Shown here piece by piece: positions 13,701-26,400 of a stretch of 64,000 nt of DNA. Each line of letters begins with the position of its first letter. Positions within the stretch are counted from its first letter, which is position 1. The notes under the pieces were generated by a model that did no database searches, was not told the origin of the DNA, and saw only the letters and a list, made by a program, of their open reading frames with translations. The DNA is taken from NCBI GenBank assembly GCA_958298945.1, contig OY282608.1, positions 66,192,951 to 66,256,950 of the forward strand, in the 5' to 3' direction. The stretch is from Atherix ibis. Its lineage: Eukaryota; Arthropoda; Insecta; Diptera; Athericidae. The position numbers and the translations under genes were made by a program.

Positions 13701-14114
13701 GTTTGTTGGTTTGTTGGCTTGTTGGTTTGTTGGTTAGTTGGTTTGTTGGCTTGTTGGTTTGTTGGTTTGCTGGTTTGTTGGTTTGTTGGTTTGTTGGCTT
13801 GTTGGCTTGTTGGTTTGTTGGTTTGTTGGCTAGTTGGTTTGTTGGTTTGTTTGTTTTTTGGTTTGTTGGTTTATTTGTTTGTTGGTTTGTTGGCTTGTTG
13901 GTTTGTTGGTTTGTTGGTTTGTTGGCTTGTTGGTTTGTTGGTTTGTTGGCTTGTTGGCTTGTTGGTTTGTTGGCTTGTTGGCTTGTTGGTTTGTTGGTTT
14001 TTTGGGTCGTTGGTTTGTCGATTTGTTGGTTTGTTGGTTTGTTGGTTTGTTGGTTTATTTGTTTGTTGGTTTGTTGGCTTGTTGGTTTGTTGGTTTGTTG
14101 GTTTGTTGGTTTGT

Positions 14115-17100
14115 TGGTTTGTTGGTTTGTTGGTTTGTTGGTTTGTTGGTTTGTTGGTTTGTTGGTTTGTTGGTTTTGTTTGTTGGTTTTTTGGTTTGTT
14201 GGTTTGTTGGCTTGTTGGCTTGTTGGTTTGTTGGTTTGTTGGTTTGTTGGTTTGTTGGTTTGTTGGTTTGTTGGCTTGTTGGCTTGTTGGTTTTTTGGTT
14301 TGTTGGCTTGTTGGTTTGTTGGTTTGTTTGTTTTTTGGTTTGTTGGTTTATTTCTTTGTTGGTTTATTTGTTTGTTAGTTTGTTGGATTGTTGGTTTGTT
14401 GGTTTGTTGGCTTGTTGGCTTGTTGCTTTGTTGGTTTGTTGGTTTGTTGGCTTATTGGCTTGTTGGTTTGTTAGTTTGTTGGCTTTTTGGTTACTTGGTT
14501 TGTTGGTTTGTTGGTTTGTTGGCTTGTGGGTTTGTTGGTTTGTTGGTTTGTTGGCTTGTTGGTTTGTTGGTTTGTTGGTTTGTTGGTTTGTTGGTTTGTT
14601 GGCTTGTTGGCTTGTTGGTTTGTTGGTTTGTTGGCTTGTTGGTTTATTGGTTTGTTTGTTTTTTGGTTTGTTGGTTTATTTGTTTGTTCGTCTGTTGGCT
14701 TGTTGGTTTGTTGATTTGTTTGTTTTTTGGTTTGTTGGTTTATTTCTTTGTTGGTTTATTTGTTTGTTAGTTTGTTGGATTGTTGGTTTGTTGGTTTGTT
14801 GGCTTGTTGGCTTGTTGGTTTGTTGGTTTGTTGGTTTGTTGGTTTGTTGGTTTGTTGGCGTGTTGGTTTGTTGGTTTGTTGGTTTGTTGGCTTGTTGGTT
14901 TTTTGGTTTGTTGGTTTGTTGGTTTGTTGGTTTGTTGGCTTGTTGGCTTGTTGGTTTGTTGGTTTGTTGGCTTGTTGGCTTGTTGGTTTGTTGGTTTGTA
15001 GGTTTTCTGGTTTGTTAGTTTGTCGGTTTGTTGGTTTGTTGGTTTGTTGGTTTATTTGTTTGTTGGTTTGTTGGCTTGTTGGTTTGTTGGTTTGTTGGTT
15101 TGTTGGTTTGTTGGTTTGTTGGTTTGTTGGTTTGTTGGTTTGTTGGTTTTTTGGTTTGTTGGTTTATTTGTTTGTTGGTTTGTTCGCTTGTTGGTTTGTT
15201 GGTTTGTTGGTTTATTTGTTTGTTGGTTTGTTGGCTTGTTGGTTTGTTGGTTTGTTGGTTTGTTGGTTTGTTGGTTTGTTGGCTTGTTGGTTTTGTTTTT
15301 TTTTTTTTTGGTTTGTTGGTTTGTTGGTTTGTTGGTTTGTTGGTTTGTTGGTTTGTTGGTTTGTTGGTTTGTTGGTTTTTTGGTTTGTTGGTTTATTTGT
15401 TAATTGGTTTGTTGGCTTGTTGGTTTGTTGGTTTGCTGGTTTGTTGGCTTGTTGGTTTGTTGGTTTGTTGGTTTGTTGGCTTGTTGGTTTGTTGGTTTGT
15501 TGGCTTGTTGGATTGTTGGTTTGTTGGTTTGTTGGTTTTTTGGTTTGTTGGTTTGTTGGCTTGTTGGTTTGTTGGTTTGTTGGTTTGTTGGCTTGTTGGT
15601 TTGTTGGTTTGCTGGTTTGTTGGTTTGCTGGTTTGTTGGTTTGTTGGTTTGTTGGCTTGTTGGCTTGTTGGTTTGTTGGTTTTTTGGCTAGTTGGTTTGT
15701 TGGTTTGTTTGTTTTTTGGTTTGTTGGTTTATTTGTTTGTTGGTTTGTTGGCTTGTTGGTTTGTTGGTTTGTTGGTTTGTTGGCTTGTTGGTTTGTTGGT
15801 TTGTTGGCTTGTTGGTTTGTTGGTTTGTTGGTTTGTTGGCTTGTTGGCTTGTTGGTTTGTTGGTTTGTTGGTTTTTTGGGTTGTTGGTTTGTCGATTTGT
15901 TGGTTTGTTGGTTTGTTGGTTTATTTGTTTGTTGGTTTGTTGGCTTGTTGGTTTGATGGTTTGTTGGTTTGTTGGTTTGTTGGTTTGTTGGTTTGTTGGT
16001 TTGTTGGTTTGTTGGTTTTGTTTGTTGGTTTTTTGGTTTGTTGGTTTGTTGGCTTGTTGGCTTGTTGGTTTGTTGGTTTGTTGGTTTGTTGGTTTGTTGG
16101 TTTGTTGGTTTGTTGGCTTGTTGGCTTGTTGGTTTTTTGGTTTGTTGGCTTGTTGGTTTGTTGGTTTGTTTGTTTTTTGGTTTGTTGGTTTATTTCTTTG
16201 TTGGTTTATTTGTTTGTTAGTTTGTTGGATTGTTGGTTTGTTGGTTTGTTGGCTTGTTGGCTTGTTGCTTTGTTGGTTTGTTGGTTTGTTGGCTTATTGG
16301 CTTGTTGGTTTGTTAGTTTGTTGGCTTTTTGGTTACTTGGTTTGTTGGTTTGTTGGTTTGTTGGCTTGTGGGTTTGTTGGTTTGTTGGTTTGTTGGCTTG
16401 TTGGTTTGTTGGTTTGTTGGTTTGTTGGTTTGTTGGTTTGTTGGCTTGTTGGCTTGTTGGTTTGTTGGTTTGTTGGCTTGTTGGTTTATTGGTTTGTTTG
16501 TTTTTTGGTTTGTTGGTTTATTTGTTTGTTCGTCTGTTGGCTTGTTGGTTTGTTGATTTGTTTGTTTTTTGGTTTGTTGGTTTATTTCTTTGTTGGTTTA
16601 TTTGTTTGTTAGTTTGTTGGATTGTTGGTTTGTTGGTTTGTTGGCTTGTTGGCTTGTTGGTTTGTTGGTTTGTTGGTTTGTTGGTTTGTTGGTTTGTTGG
16701 CGTGTTGGTTTGTTGGTTTGTTGGTTTGTTGGCTTGTTGGTTTTTTGGTTTGTTGGTTTGTTGGTTTGTTGGTTTGTTGGCTTGTTGGCTTGTTGGTTTG
16801 TTGGTTTGTTGGCTTGTTGGCTTGTTGGTTTGTTGGTTTGTAGGTTTTCTGGTTTGTTAGTTTGTCGGTTTGTTGGTTTGTTGGTTTGTTGGTTTATTTG
16901 TTTGTTGGTTTGTTGGCTTGTTGGTTTGTTGGTTTGTTGGTTTGTTGGTTTGTTGGTTTGTTGGTTTGTTGGTTTGTTGGTTTGTTGGTTTTTTGGTTTG
17001 TTGGTTTATTTGTTTGTTGGTTTGTTCGCTTGTTGGTTTGTTGGTTTGTTGGTTTATTTGTTTGTTGGTTTGTTGGCTTGTTGGTTTGTTGGTTTGTTGG

Positions 17101-17832
17101 TTTGTTGGTTTGTTGGTTTGTTGGCTTGTTGGTTTTGTTTTTTTTTTTTTTGGTTTGTTGGTTTGTTGGTTTGTTGGTTTGTTGGTTTGTTGGTTTGTTG
17201 GTTTGTTGGTTTGTTGGTTTTTTGGTTTGTTGGTTTATTTGTTAATTGGTTTGTTGGCTTGTTGGTTTGTTGGTTTGCTGGTTTGTTGGCTTGTTGGTTT
17301 GTTGGTTTGTTGGTTTGTTGGCTTGTTGGTTTGTTGGTTTGTTGGCTTGTTGGATTGTTGGTTTGTTGGTTTGTTGGTTTTTTGGTTTGTTGGTTTGTTG
17401 GCTTGTTGGTTTGTTGGTTTGTTGGTTTGTTGGCTTGTTGGTTTGTTGGTTTGCTGGTTTGTTGGTTTGCTGGTTTGTTGGTTTGTTGGTTTGTTGGCTT
17501 GTTGGCTTGTTGGTTTGTTGGTTTTTTGGCTAGTTGGTTTGTTGGTTTGTTTGTTTTTTGGTTTGTTGGTTTATTTGTTTGTTGGTTTGTTGGCTTGTTG
17601 GTTTGTTGGTTTGTTGGTTTGTTGGCTTGTTGGTTTGTTGGTTTGTTGGCTTGTTGGTTTGTTGGTTTGTTGGTTTGTTGGCTTGTTGGCTTGTTGGTTT
17701 GTTGGTTTGTTGGTTTTTTGGGTTGTTGGTTTGTCGATTTGTTGGTTTGTTGGTTTGTTGGTTTATTTGTTTGTTGGTTTGTTGGCTTGTTGGTTTGATG
17801 GTTTGTTGGTTTGTTGGTTTGTTGGTTTGTTG
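14115..17832 (+). repeat. 1,842-bp tandem duplication, two copies
   Basis: A block of 1,842 bp is present twice in direct tandem, about 14,115-15,956 and 15,957-17,798, with similarity continuing to about 17,832. Markers repeat at exactly 1,842 bp: GGTTACTTGG at 14,489 and 16,331, and the T14 tract at 15,296 and 17,138. The start is uncertain because the flanks are plain GGTTTGTT octamers. The second copy was then partly swept into the 3,066-bp duplication that begins at 16,734. Confidence 0.93.
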
Positions 17833-20800
17833 GTTTTTTGGTTTGTTGGTTTGTTGGCTTGTTGGCTTGTTGGTTTATTTGTTTGTTGGTTTGTTGGTTT
17901 ATTTGTTTGTTGGTTTGTTGGCTTGTTGGTTTGTTGGTTTGTTGGTTTGTTGGTTTGTTGGTTTGTTGGTTTTTTGGTTTGTTGGTTTGTTGGCTTGTTG
18001 GCTTGTTGGTTTGTTGGTTTGTTGGTTTGTTGGTTTGTTGGTTTGTTGGCTTGTTGGCTTGTTGGTTTGTTGGTTTGTTGGCTTGTTGGTTTGTTGGTTT
18101 GTTGGTTTTTTGGTTTGTTGGCTTGTTGGTTTGTTGGTTTGTTGGCTTGTTGGTTTGTTGGTTTGCTGGTTTGTTGGCTTGTTGGTTTGTTGGTTTGTTG
18201 GTTTGTTGGCTTGTTGGTTTGTTGGTTTGTTGGCTTGTTGGATTGTTGGTTTGTTGGTTTGTTGGTTTTTTGGTTTGTTGGTTTGTTGGCTTGTTGGTTT
18301 GTTGGTTTGTTGGTTTGTTGGCTTGTTGGTTTGTTGGTTTGCTGGTTTGTGGGTTTGTTGGTTTGTTGGCTTGTTGGCTTGTTGGTTTGTTGGTTTTTTG
18401 GCTAGTTGGTTTGTTGGTTTGTTTGTTTTTTGGTTTGTTGGTTTATTTGTTTGTTGGTTTGTTGGCTTGTTGGTTTGTTGGTTTGTTGGTTTGTTGGCTT
18501 GTTGGTTTGTTGGTTTGTTGGCTTGTTGGTTTGTTGGTTTGTTGGCTTGTTGGCTTGTTGGTTTGTTGGTTTGTTGGTTTTTTGGGTTGTTGGTTTGTCG
18601 ATTTGTTGGTTTGTTGGTTTGTTGGTTTATTTGTTTGTTGGTTTGTTGGCTTGTTGGTTTGTTGGTTTGTTGGTTTGTTGGTTTGTTGGTTTGTTGGTTT
18701 GTTGGTTTTGTTTGTTGGTTTTTTGGTTTGTTGGTTTGTTGGCTTGTTGGCTTGTTGGTTTGTTGGTTTGTTGGTTTGTTGGTTTGTTGGTTTGTTGGCT
18801 TGTTGGCTTGTTGGTTTGTTGGTTTGTTGGCTTGTTGGTTTGTTGGTTTGTTTGTTTTTTGGTTTGTTGGTTTATTTCTTTGTTGGTTTATTTGTTTGTT
18901 AGTTTGTTGGATTGTTGGTTTGTTGGTTTGTTGGCTTGTTGGCTTGTTGGTTTGTTGGTTTGTTGGTTTGTTGGTTTGTTGGCTTGTTGGTTTGTTGGTT
19001 TGTTGGTTTGTTGGCTTGTTGGCTTGTTGGTTTTTTGGTTTGTTGGTTTGTTGGTTTGTTGGTTTGTTGGCTTGTTGGCTTGTTAGTTTGTTGGTTTGTT
19101 GGCTTGTTGGTTTGTTGGTTTGTTTGTTTTTTGGTTTGTTGGTTTATTTGTTTGTTGGTTTGTTGGCTTGTTGGCTTGTTGGTTTGTTGGTTTGTTGGTT
19201 TGTTGGTTTGTTGGCTTGTTGGTTTGTTGGTTTGTTGGTTTGTTGGCTTGTTGGCTTGTTGGTTTTTTGGTTTGTTGGTTTGTTGGTTTGTTGGTTTGTT
19301 GGCTTGTTGGCTTGTTAGTTTGTTGGTTTGTTGGCTTGTTGGTTTGTTGGTTTGTTTGTTTTTTGGTTTGTTGGTTTATTTGTTTGTTGGTTTGTTGGCT
19401 TGTTGGCTTGTTGGTTTGTTGGTTTGTTGGCTTGTTGGTTTGTTTGTTTGTTTGTTGTTTGGTTTGTTGGTTTATTTGTTTATTGGTTTGTTGGCTTGTT
19501 GGTTTGTTGGTTTGTTGGTTTGTTGGTTTGTTGGTTTGTTGGTTTTTTGGTTTGTTGGTTTGTCGGTTTGTTGGTTTGTTGGTTTGTTGGTTTATTTGTT
19601 TGTTGGTTTGTTGGCTTGTTGGTTTGTTGGTTTGTCGGTTTGTTGGTTTGTTGGTTTGTTGGTTAATTTGTTTGTTAGTTTGTTGGATTGTTGGTTTGTT
19701 GGTTTGTTGGATTGTTGGCTTGTTGGTTTGTTAATTTGTTGGTTTGTTAGTTTGTTGGTTTGTTGGCTTGTTGGTTTGTTGATTTGTTGACTTGTTGGTT
19801 TGTTGGTTTTTTGGTTTGTTGGTTTGTTGGTTTGTTGGTTTGTTGGCTTGTTGGCTTGTTGGTTTGTTGGTTTGTTGGCTTGTTGGCTTGTTGGTTTGTT
19901 GGTTTGTAGGTTTTCTGGTTTGTTAGTTTGTCGGTTTGTTGGTTTGTTGGTTTGTTGGTTTATTTGTTTGTTGGTTTGTTGGCTTGTTGGTTTGTTGGTT
20001 TGTTGGTTTGTTGGTTTGTTGGTTTGTTGGTTTGTTGGTTTGTTGGTTTGTTGGTTTTTTGGTTTGTTGGTTTATTTGTTTGTTGGTTTGTTCGCTTGTT
20101 GGTTTGTTGGTTTGTTGGTTTATTTGTTTGTTGGTTTGTTGGCTTGTTGGTTTGTTGGTTTGTTGGTTTGTTGGTTTGTTGGTTTGTTGGCTTGTTGGTT
20201 TTGTTTTTTTTTTTTTTGGTTTGTTGGTTTGTTGGTTTGTTGGTTTGTTGGTTTGTTGGTTTGTTGGTTTGTTGGTTTGTTGGTTTTTTGGTTTGTTGGT
20301 TTATTTGTTAATTGGTTTGTTGGCTTGTTGGTTTGTTGGTTTGCTGGTTTGTTGGCTTGTTGGTTTGTTGGTTTGTTGGTTTGTTGGCTTGTTGGTTTGT
20401 TGGTTTGTTGGCTTGTTGGATTGTTGGTTTGTTGGTTTGTTGGTTTTTTGGTTTGTTGGTTTGTTGGCTTGTTGGTTTGTTGGTTTGTTGGTTTGTTGGC
20501 TTGTTGGTTTGTTGGTTTGCTGGTTTGTTGGTTTGCTGGTTTGTTGGTTTGTTGGTTTGTTGGCTTGTTGGCTTGTTGGTTTGTTGGTTTTTTGGCTAGT
20601 TGGTTTGTTGGTTTGTTTGTTTTTTGGTTTGTTGGTTTATTTGTTTGTTGGTTTGTTGGCTTGTTGGTTTGTTGGTTTGTTGGTTTGTTGGCTTGTTGGT
20701 TTGTTGGTTTGTTGGCTTGTTGGTTTGTTGGTTTGTTGGTTTGTTGGCTTGTTGGCTTGTTGGTTTGTTGGTTTGTTGGTTTTTTGGGTTGTTGGTTTGT

Positions 20801-22865
20801 CGATTTGTTGGTTTGTTGGTTTGTTGGTTTATTTGTTTGTTGGTTTGTTGGCTTGTTGGTTTGATGGTTTGTTGGTTTGTTGGTTTGTTGGTTTGTTGGT
20901 TTTTTGGTTTGTTGGTTTGTTGGCTTGTTGGCTTGTTGGTTTATTTGTTTGTTGGTTTGTTGGTTTATTTGTTTGTTGGTTTGTTGGCTTGTTGGTTTGT
21001 TGGTTTGTTGGTTTGTTGGTTTGTTGGTTTGTTGGTTTTTTGGTTTGTTGGTTTGTTGGCTTGTTGGCTTGTTGGTTTGTTGGTTTGTTGGTTTGTTGGT
21101 TTGTTGGTTTGTTGGCTTGTTGGCTTGTTGGTTTGTTGGTTTGTTGGCTTGTTGGTTTGTTGGTTTGTTGGTTTTTTGGTTTGTTGGCTTGTTGGTTTGT
21201 TGGTTTGTTGGCTTGTTGGTTTGTTGGTTTGCTGGTTTGTTGGCTTGTTGGTTTGTTGGTTTGTTGGTTTGTTGGCTTGTTGGTTTGTTGGTTTGTTGGC
21301 TTGTTGGATTGTTGGTTTGTTGGTTTGTTGGTTTTTTGGTTTGTTGGTTTGTTGGCTTGTTGGTTTGTTGGTTTGTTGGTTTGTTGGCTTGTTGGTTTGT
21401 TGGTTTGCTGGTTTGTGGGTTTGTTGGTTTGTTGGCTTGTTGGCTTGTTGGTTTGTTGGTTTTTTGGCTAGTTGGTTTGTTGGTTTGTTTGTTTTTTGGT
21501 TTGTTGGTTTATTTGTTTGTTGGTTTGTTGGCTTGTTGGTTTGTTGGTTTGTTGGTTTGTTGGCTTGTTGGTTTGTTGGTTTGTTGGCTTGTTGGTTTGT
21601 TGGTTTGTTGGCTTGTTGGCTTGTTGGTTTGTTGGTTTGTTGGTTTTTTGGGTTGTTGGTTTGTCGATTTGTTGGTTTGTTGGTTTGTTGGTTTATTTGT
21701 TTGTTGGTTTGTTGGCTTGTTGGTTTGTTGGTTTGTTGGTTTGTTGGTTTGTTGGTTTGTTGGTTTGTTGGTTTTGTTTGTTGGTTTTTTGGTTTGTTGG
21801 TTTGTTGGCTTGTTGGCTTGTTGGTTTGTTGGTTTGTTGGTTTGTTGGTTTGTTGGTTTGTTGGCTTGTTGGCTTGTTGGTTTGTTGGTTTGTTGGCTTG
21901 TTGGTTTGTTGGTTTGTTTGTTTTTTGGTTTGTTGGTTTATTTCTTTGTTGGTTTATTTGTTTGTTAGTTTGTTGGATTGTTGGTTTGTTGGTTTGTTGG
22001 CTTGTTGGCTTGTTGGTTTGTTGGTTTGTTGGTTTGTTGGTTTGTTGGCTTGTTGGTTTGTTGGTTTGTTGGTTTGTTGGCTTGTTGGCTTGTTGGTTTT
22101 TTGGTTTGTTGGTTTGTTGGTTTGTTGGTTTGTTGGCTTGTTGGCTTGTTAGTTTGTTGGTTTGTTGGCTTGTTGGTTTGTTGGTTTGTTTGTTTTTTGG
22201 TTTGTTGGTTTATTTGTTTGTTGGTTTGTTGGCTTGTTGGCTTGTTGGTTTGTTGGTTTGTTGGTTTGTTGGTTTGTTGGCTTGTTGGTTTGTTGGTTTG
22301 TTGGTTTGTTGGCTTGTTGGCTTGTTGGTTTTTTGGTTTGTTGGTTTGTTGGTTTGTTGGTTTGTTGGCTTGTTGGCTTGTTAGTTTGTTGGTTTGTTGG
22401 CTTGTTGGTTTGTTGGTTTGTTTGTTTTTTGGTTTGTTGGTTTATTTGTTTGTTGGTTTGTTGGCTTGTTGGCTTGTTGGTTTGTTGGTTTGTTGGCTTG
22501 TTGGTTTGTTGGTTTGTTTGTTGTTTGGTTTGTTGGTTTATTTGTTTATTGGTTTGTTGGCTTGTTGGTTTGTTGGTTTGTTGGTTTGTTGGTTTGTTGG
22601 TTTGTTGGTTTTTTGGTTTGTTGGTTTGTCGGTTTGTTGGTTTGTTGGTTTGTTGGTTTATTTGTTTGTTGGTTTGTTGGCTTGTTGGTTTGTTGGTTTG
22701 TCGGTTTGTTGGTTTGTTGGTTTGTTGGTTAATTTGTTTGTTAGTTTGTTGGATTGTTGGTTTGTTGGTTTGTTGGATTGTTGGCTTGTTGGTTTGTTAA
22801 TTTGTTGGTTTGTTAGTTTGTTGGTTTGTTGGCTTGTTGGTTTGTTGATTTGTTGACTTGTTGGT
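16734..22865 (+). repeat. 3,066-bp tandem duplication, two near-identical copies
   Basis: Copies 16,734-19,799 and 19,800-22,865 abut exactly, as expected from one tandem duplication of a 3,066-bp segment. The base just before each copy's matching start differs (C at 16,733, T at 19,799), which fixes the left breakpoint. The only difference I found is T at 19,445 against G at 22,511. Private markers such as the T14 tract (17,138 and 20,204) and the TTTATTTC variant (about 18,868 and 21,934) recur at the same offset. This is the youngest-looking large event in the octamer array. It includes the last part of the 1,842-bp duplication and is therefore later than it. Confidence 0.95.
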
Positions 22866-23449
22866 TTGTTGGTTTGTTTGTTTTTTGGTTTGTTGGTTTA
22901 TTTGTTTGTTGGTTTATTGGCTTGTTGGTTTGTTGGTTTTTTGGTTTGTTGGTTTGTTGGTTTGTTGGTTTGTTGGTTTGTTGGTTTATTTGTTTGTTAG
23001 TTTGTTGGATTGTTGGTTTGTTGGTTTGTTGGTTTGTTGGCTTGTTGGTTTGTTTGTTTGTTGGTTTGTTGGTTTGTGGGTTTGTTGGTTTGTTGGCTTA
23101 TTGGTTTGTTGGTTTGTTGTTTTGTTGGTTTGTTGGTTTGTTGGCTTGTTGGCTTGTTGGTTTGTTGGTTTGTTGGCTTGTTGGTTTGTTGGTTTGTTTG
23201 TTTTTTGGTTTGTAAGTTTATTTGTTTGTTGGTTTGTTGGTTTGTTGGCTTGTTGGTTTGTTGGTTTGTTGGCTTGTTGGCTTGTTGGTTTGTTGGTTTG
23301 TTGGCTTGTTGGCTTGTTGGTTTGTTGGTTTGTTGGTTTTTTGGTTTGTTGGTTTGTCGGTTTGTTGGTTTGTTGGTTTGTTTGTTTATTTGTTTGTTGG
23401 TTTGTTGGTTTGTTGGTTTGTTGGTTTGTTGGTTTGTTGGTTTGTTGGT

Positions 23450-26400
23450 TTATTGGTTTTGTTTGTTGGTTTTTTGGTTTGTTGGTTTGTTGGTTAGTTG
23501 GTTTATTTGTTTGTTGGTTTGTTGGTTTGTTGGTTTGTTGGTTTGTTGGTTTGTTGGTTTGTTGGTTTGTTGGTTTTGTTTGTTGGTTTTTTGGTTTGTT
23601 GGTTTGTTGGCTTGCTGGTTTGTTGGTTTGTTGGCTTGTTGGCTTGTTGGTTTGTTGGTTTGTTGGTTTGTTGGTTTGTTGGCTTGTTGGTTTGTTGGTT
23701 TGTTGGTTTGTTGGCTTGTTGGTTTGTTGGTTTGTTGGTTTGTTGGCTTGTTGGCTTGTTGGTTTGTTCGTTAGTTGGCTTTTTGGTTTATTGGTTTGTT
23801 GGCTTGTTGGCTTGTTGCTTTGTTGGTTTGTTGGTTTGTTGGTTTGTTGGCTTGTTGGCTTGTTGGTTTGTTAGTTTGTTGGCTTTTTGGTTACTTGGTT
23901 TGTTGGTTTGTTGGCTTGTTGGTTTGTTGGTTTGTTGGTTTGTTGGCTTGTTGGTTTGTTGGTTTGTTGGTTTGTTGGTTTGTTGGTTTGTTGGCTTGTT
24001 GGCTAGTTGGTTTGTTAGTTTGCTGGCTTGTTGGTTTGTTGGTTTGTTTGTTTTTTGGTTTGTTGGTTTATTTGTTTGTTGGTTTGTTGGGTTGTTGGTT
24101 TGTTGATTTGTTGGTTTGTTGGCTTGTTGGTTTGTTGGTTTATTGGTTTGTTGGTTTGTTAGTTTGTTGGTTTTGTTTGTTGGTTTTTTGGTTTGTTGGT
24201 TTGTTGGCTTATTGGTTTGTTGGTTTGTTGGCTTGTTGGCTTGTTGGTTTGTTGGTTTGTTGGTTTGTAGGTTTGTTGGTTTGTTGGTTTTTTTGGCTTA
24301 TTGGCTTGTTGGTTTGTTGGTTTGTTGGCTTGTTGGTTTGTTGGTTTGTTGGCTTGTTGGCTTGTTGCTTTGTTGGTTTGTTGGTTTGTTGGCTTATTGG
24401 CTAGTTGGTTTGTTAGTTTGTTGGCTTTTTCGTTACTTGGTTTGTTGGTTTGTTGGTTTGTTGGCTTATTGGTTTGTTGGCTTGTTGGTTTGTTGGTTTG
24501 TTGGTTTGTTGGTTTGTTGGTTTGTTGGTTTGTTGGCTTGTTGGCTTGTTGGTTTGTTGGTTTGTTGGCTTGTTGGTTTGTTGGATTGTTTGTTTTTTGG
24601 TTTGTTGGTTTATTTGTTTGTTGGTTTGTTGGCTTGTTGATTGGTTGATTTGTTGGTTTATTGGCTTGTTGGTTTGTTGGTTTGTTGGCTTGTTGGCTTG
24701 TTGGTTTGTTGGTTTGTTGGCTTGTTGGCTTGTTGGTTTGTTGGTTTGTTGGTTATTTGTTTGTTGGTTTGTTGGCTTGTTGGTTTGTTGGTTTGTTGGT
24801 TTGTTGGTTTGTTGGTTTGTTGGTTTGTTGGTTTGTTGGTTTGTTGGTTTTGTTTGTTGGTTTTTTGGTTTGTTGGTTTGTTGGTTTGTTGGTTTGTTGG
24901 TTTGTTGGTTTGTTGGTTTGTTGGTTTGTTTGTTTTTTGGTTTGTTGGTTTATTTGTTTGTTGGTTTATTTGTTTGTTAGTTTGTTGGATTGTTGGTTTG
25001 TTGGTTTGTTGGCTTGTTGGCTTGTTGGTTTGTTGGTTTGTTGGTTTGTTGGTTTGTTGGCTTGTTGGTTTGTTGGTTTTGTTGGTTTGTTAGCTTGTTG
25101 GTTTTTGGTTTGTTGGTTTGTTGGTTTGTTGGTTTGTTGGCTTGTTGGCTTGTTGGTTTGTTGGTTTGTTGGTTTATTTGTTTTTTGGTTTGTTGGTTTA
25201 TTTGTTTGTTGGTTTGTTGGCTTGTTGGCTTGTTGGTTTGTTGGTTTGTTGGCTTGTCGGTTTGTTGGTTTGTTTGTTTTTTGGTTCGTTGGTTTATTTG
25301 TTTGTTGGTTTGTTGGCTTGTTGGTTTGTTGGTTTGTTGGTTTGTTGGTTTGTTGGTTTGTTGGTTTTTTGGTTTGTTGGTTTGTCGGTTTGTTGGTTTG
25401 TTGGTTTGTTGGTTTATTTGTTTGTTGGTTTGTTGGCTTGTTGGTTTGTTGGTTTGTTGACTTGTTGGCTTGTTGGTTTGTTGGTTTGTTGGTTTGTTGG
25501 CTTGTTGGTTTGTTGGTTTGTTTGTTTTTTGGTTTGTTGGTTTATTTGTTTGTTGGTTTGTTGGCTTGTTGGTTTGTTGGTTTGTTGGCTTGTTGGTTTG
25601 TTGGCTTGTTGGTTTGTTGGTTTGTTGGTTTGTTGGCTTGTTGGCTTGTTGGTTTGTTGGCTTGTTGGTTTGTTGGTTTGTTGGTTTATTTGTTTGTTGG
25701 TTTGTTGGCTTGTTGGTTTGTTGGTTTGTCGGTTTGTTGGTTTGTTGGTTTATTTGTTTGTTAGTTTGTTGGATTGTTGGTTTGTTGGTTTGTTGGTTTG
25801 TTGGTTTGTTGGTTTGTTGGTTTATTTGTTTGTTAGTGTGTTGGCTTGTTGGTTTGTTGGTTTGTTGGTTTGTTGGTTTGTTGGTTTGTTGGCTTGTTGG
25901 CTTGTTGGTTTGTTGGTTTGTTGGCTTGTTGGTTTGTTGGTTTGTTTGGTTTGTTGGTTTATTTGTTTGTTGGTTTGTTGGCTTGTTGGTTTGTTTGTTT
26001 GTTGGTTTGTTGGCTTGTCGGTTTGTTGGTTTGTTGGCTTGTTGGCTTGTTGGTTTGTTGGTTTGTTGGTTTGTTGGTTTGTTGCCTTGTTGGCTTGTTG
26101 GTTTGTTGGTTTGTTGGTTTTTTGGTTTGTTGGTTTGTCGGTTTGTTGGTTTGTTGGTTTGTTGGTTTATTTGTTTGTTGGCTTGTTGGTTTGTTGGTTT
26201 GTCGGTTTGTTGAATTGTTGGTTTGTTGGTTTGTTGGTTTATTGGTTTTGTTTGTTGGTTTGTTTGTTTATTTGTTTGTTGGTTTGTTGGTTTGTTGGTT
26301 TGTTGGTTTATTGGTTTTGTTTGTTGGTTTTTTGGTTTGTTGGTTTGTTGGTTAGTTGGTTTATTTGTTTGTTGGTTTGTTGGTTTGTTGGTTTGTTGGT

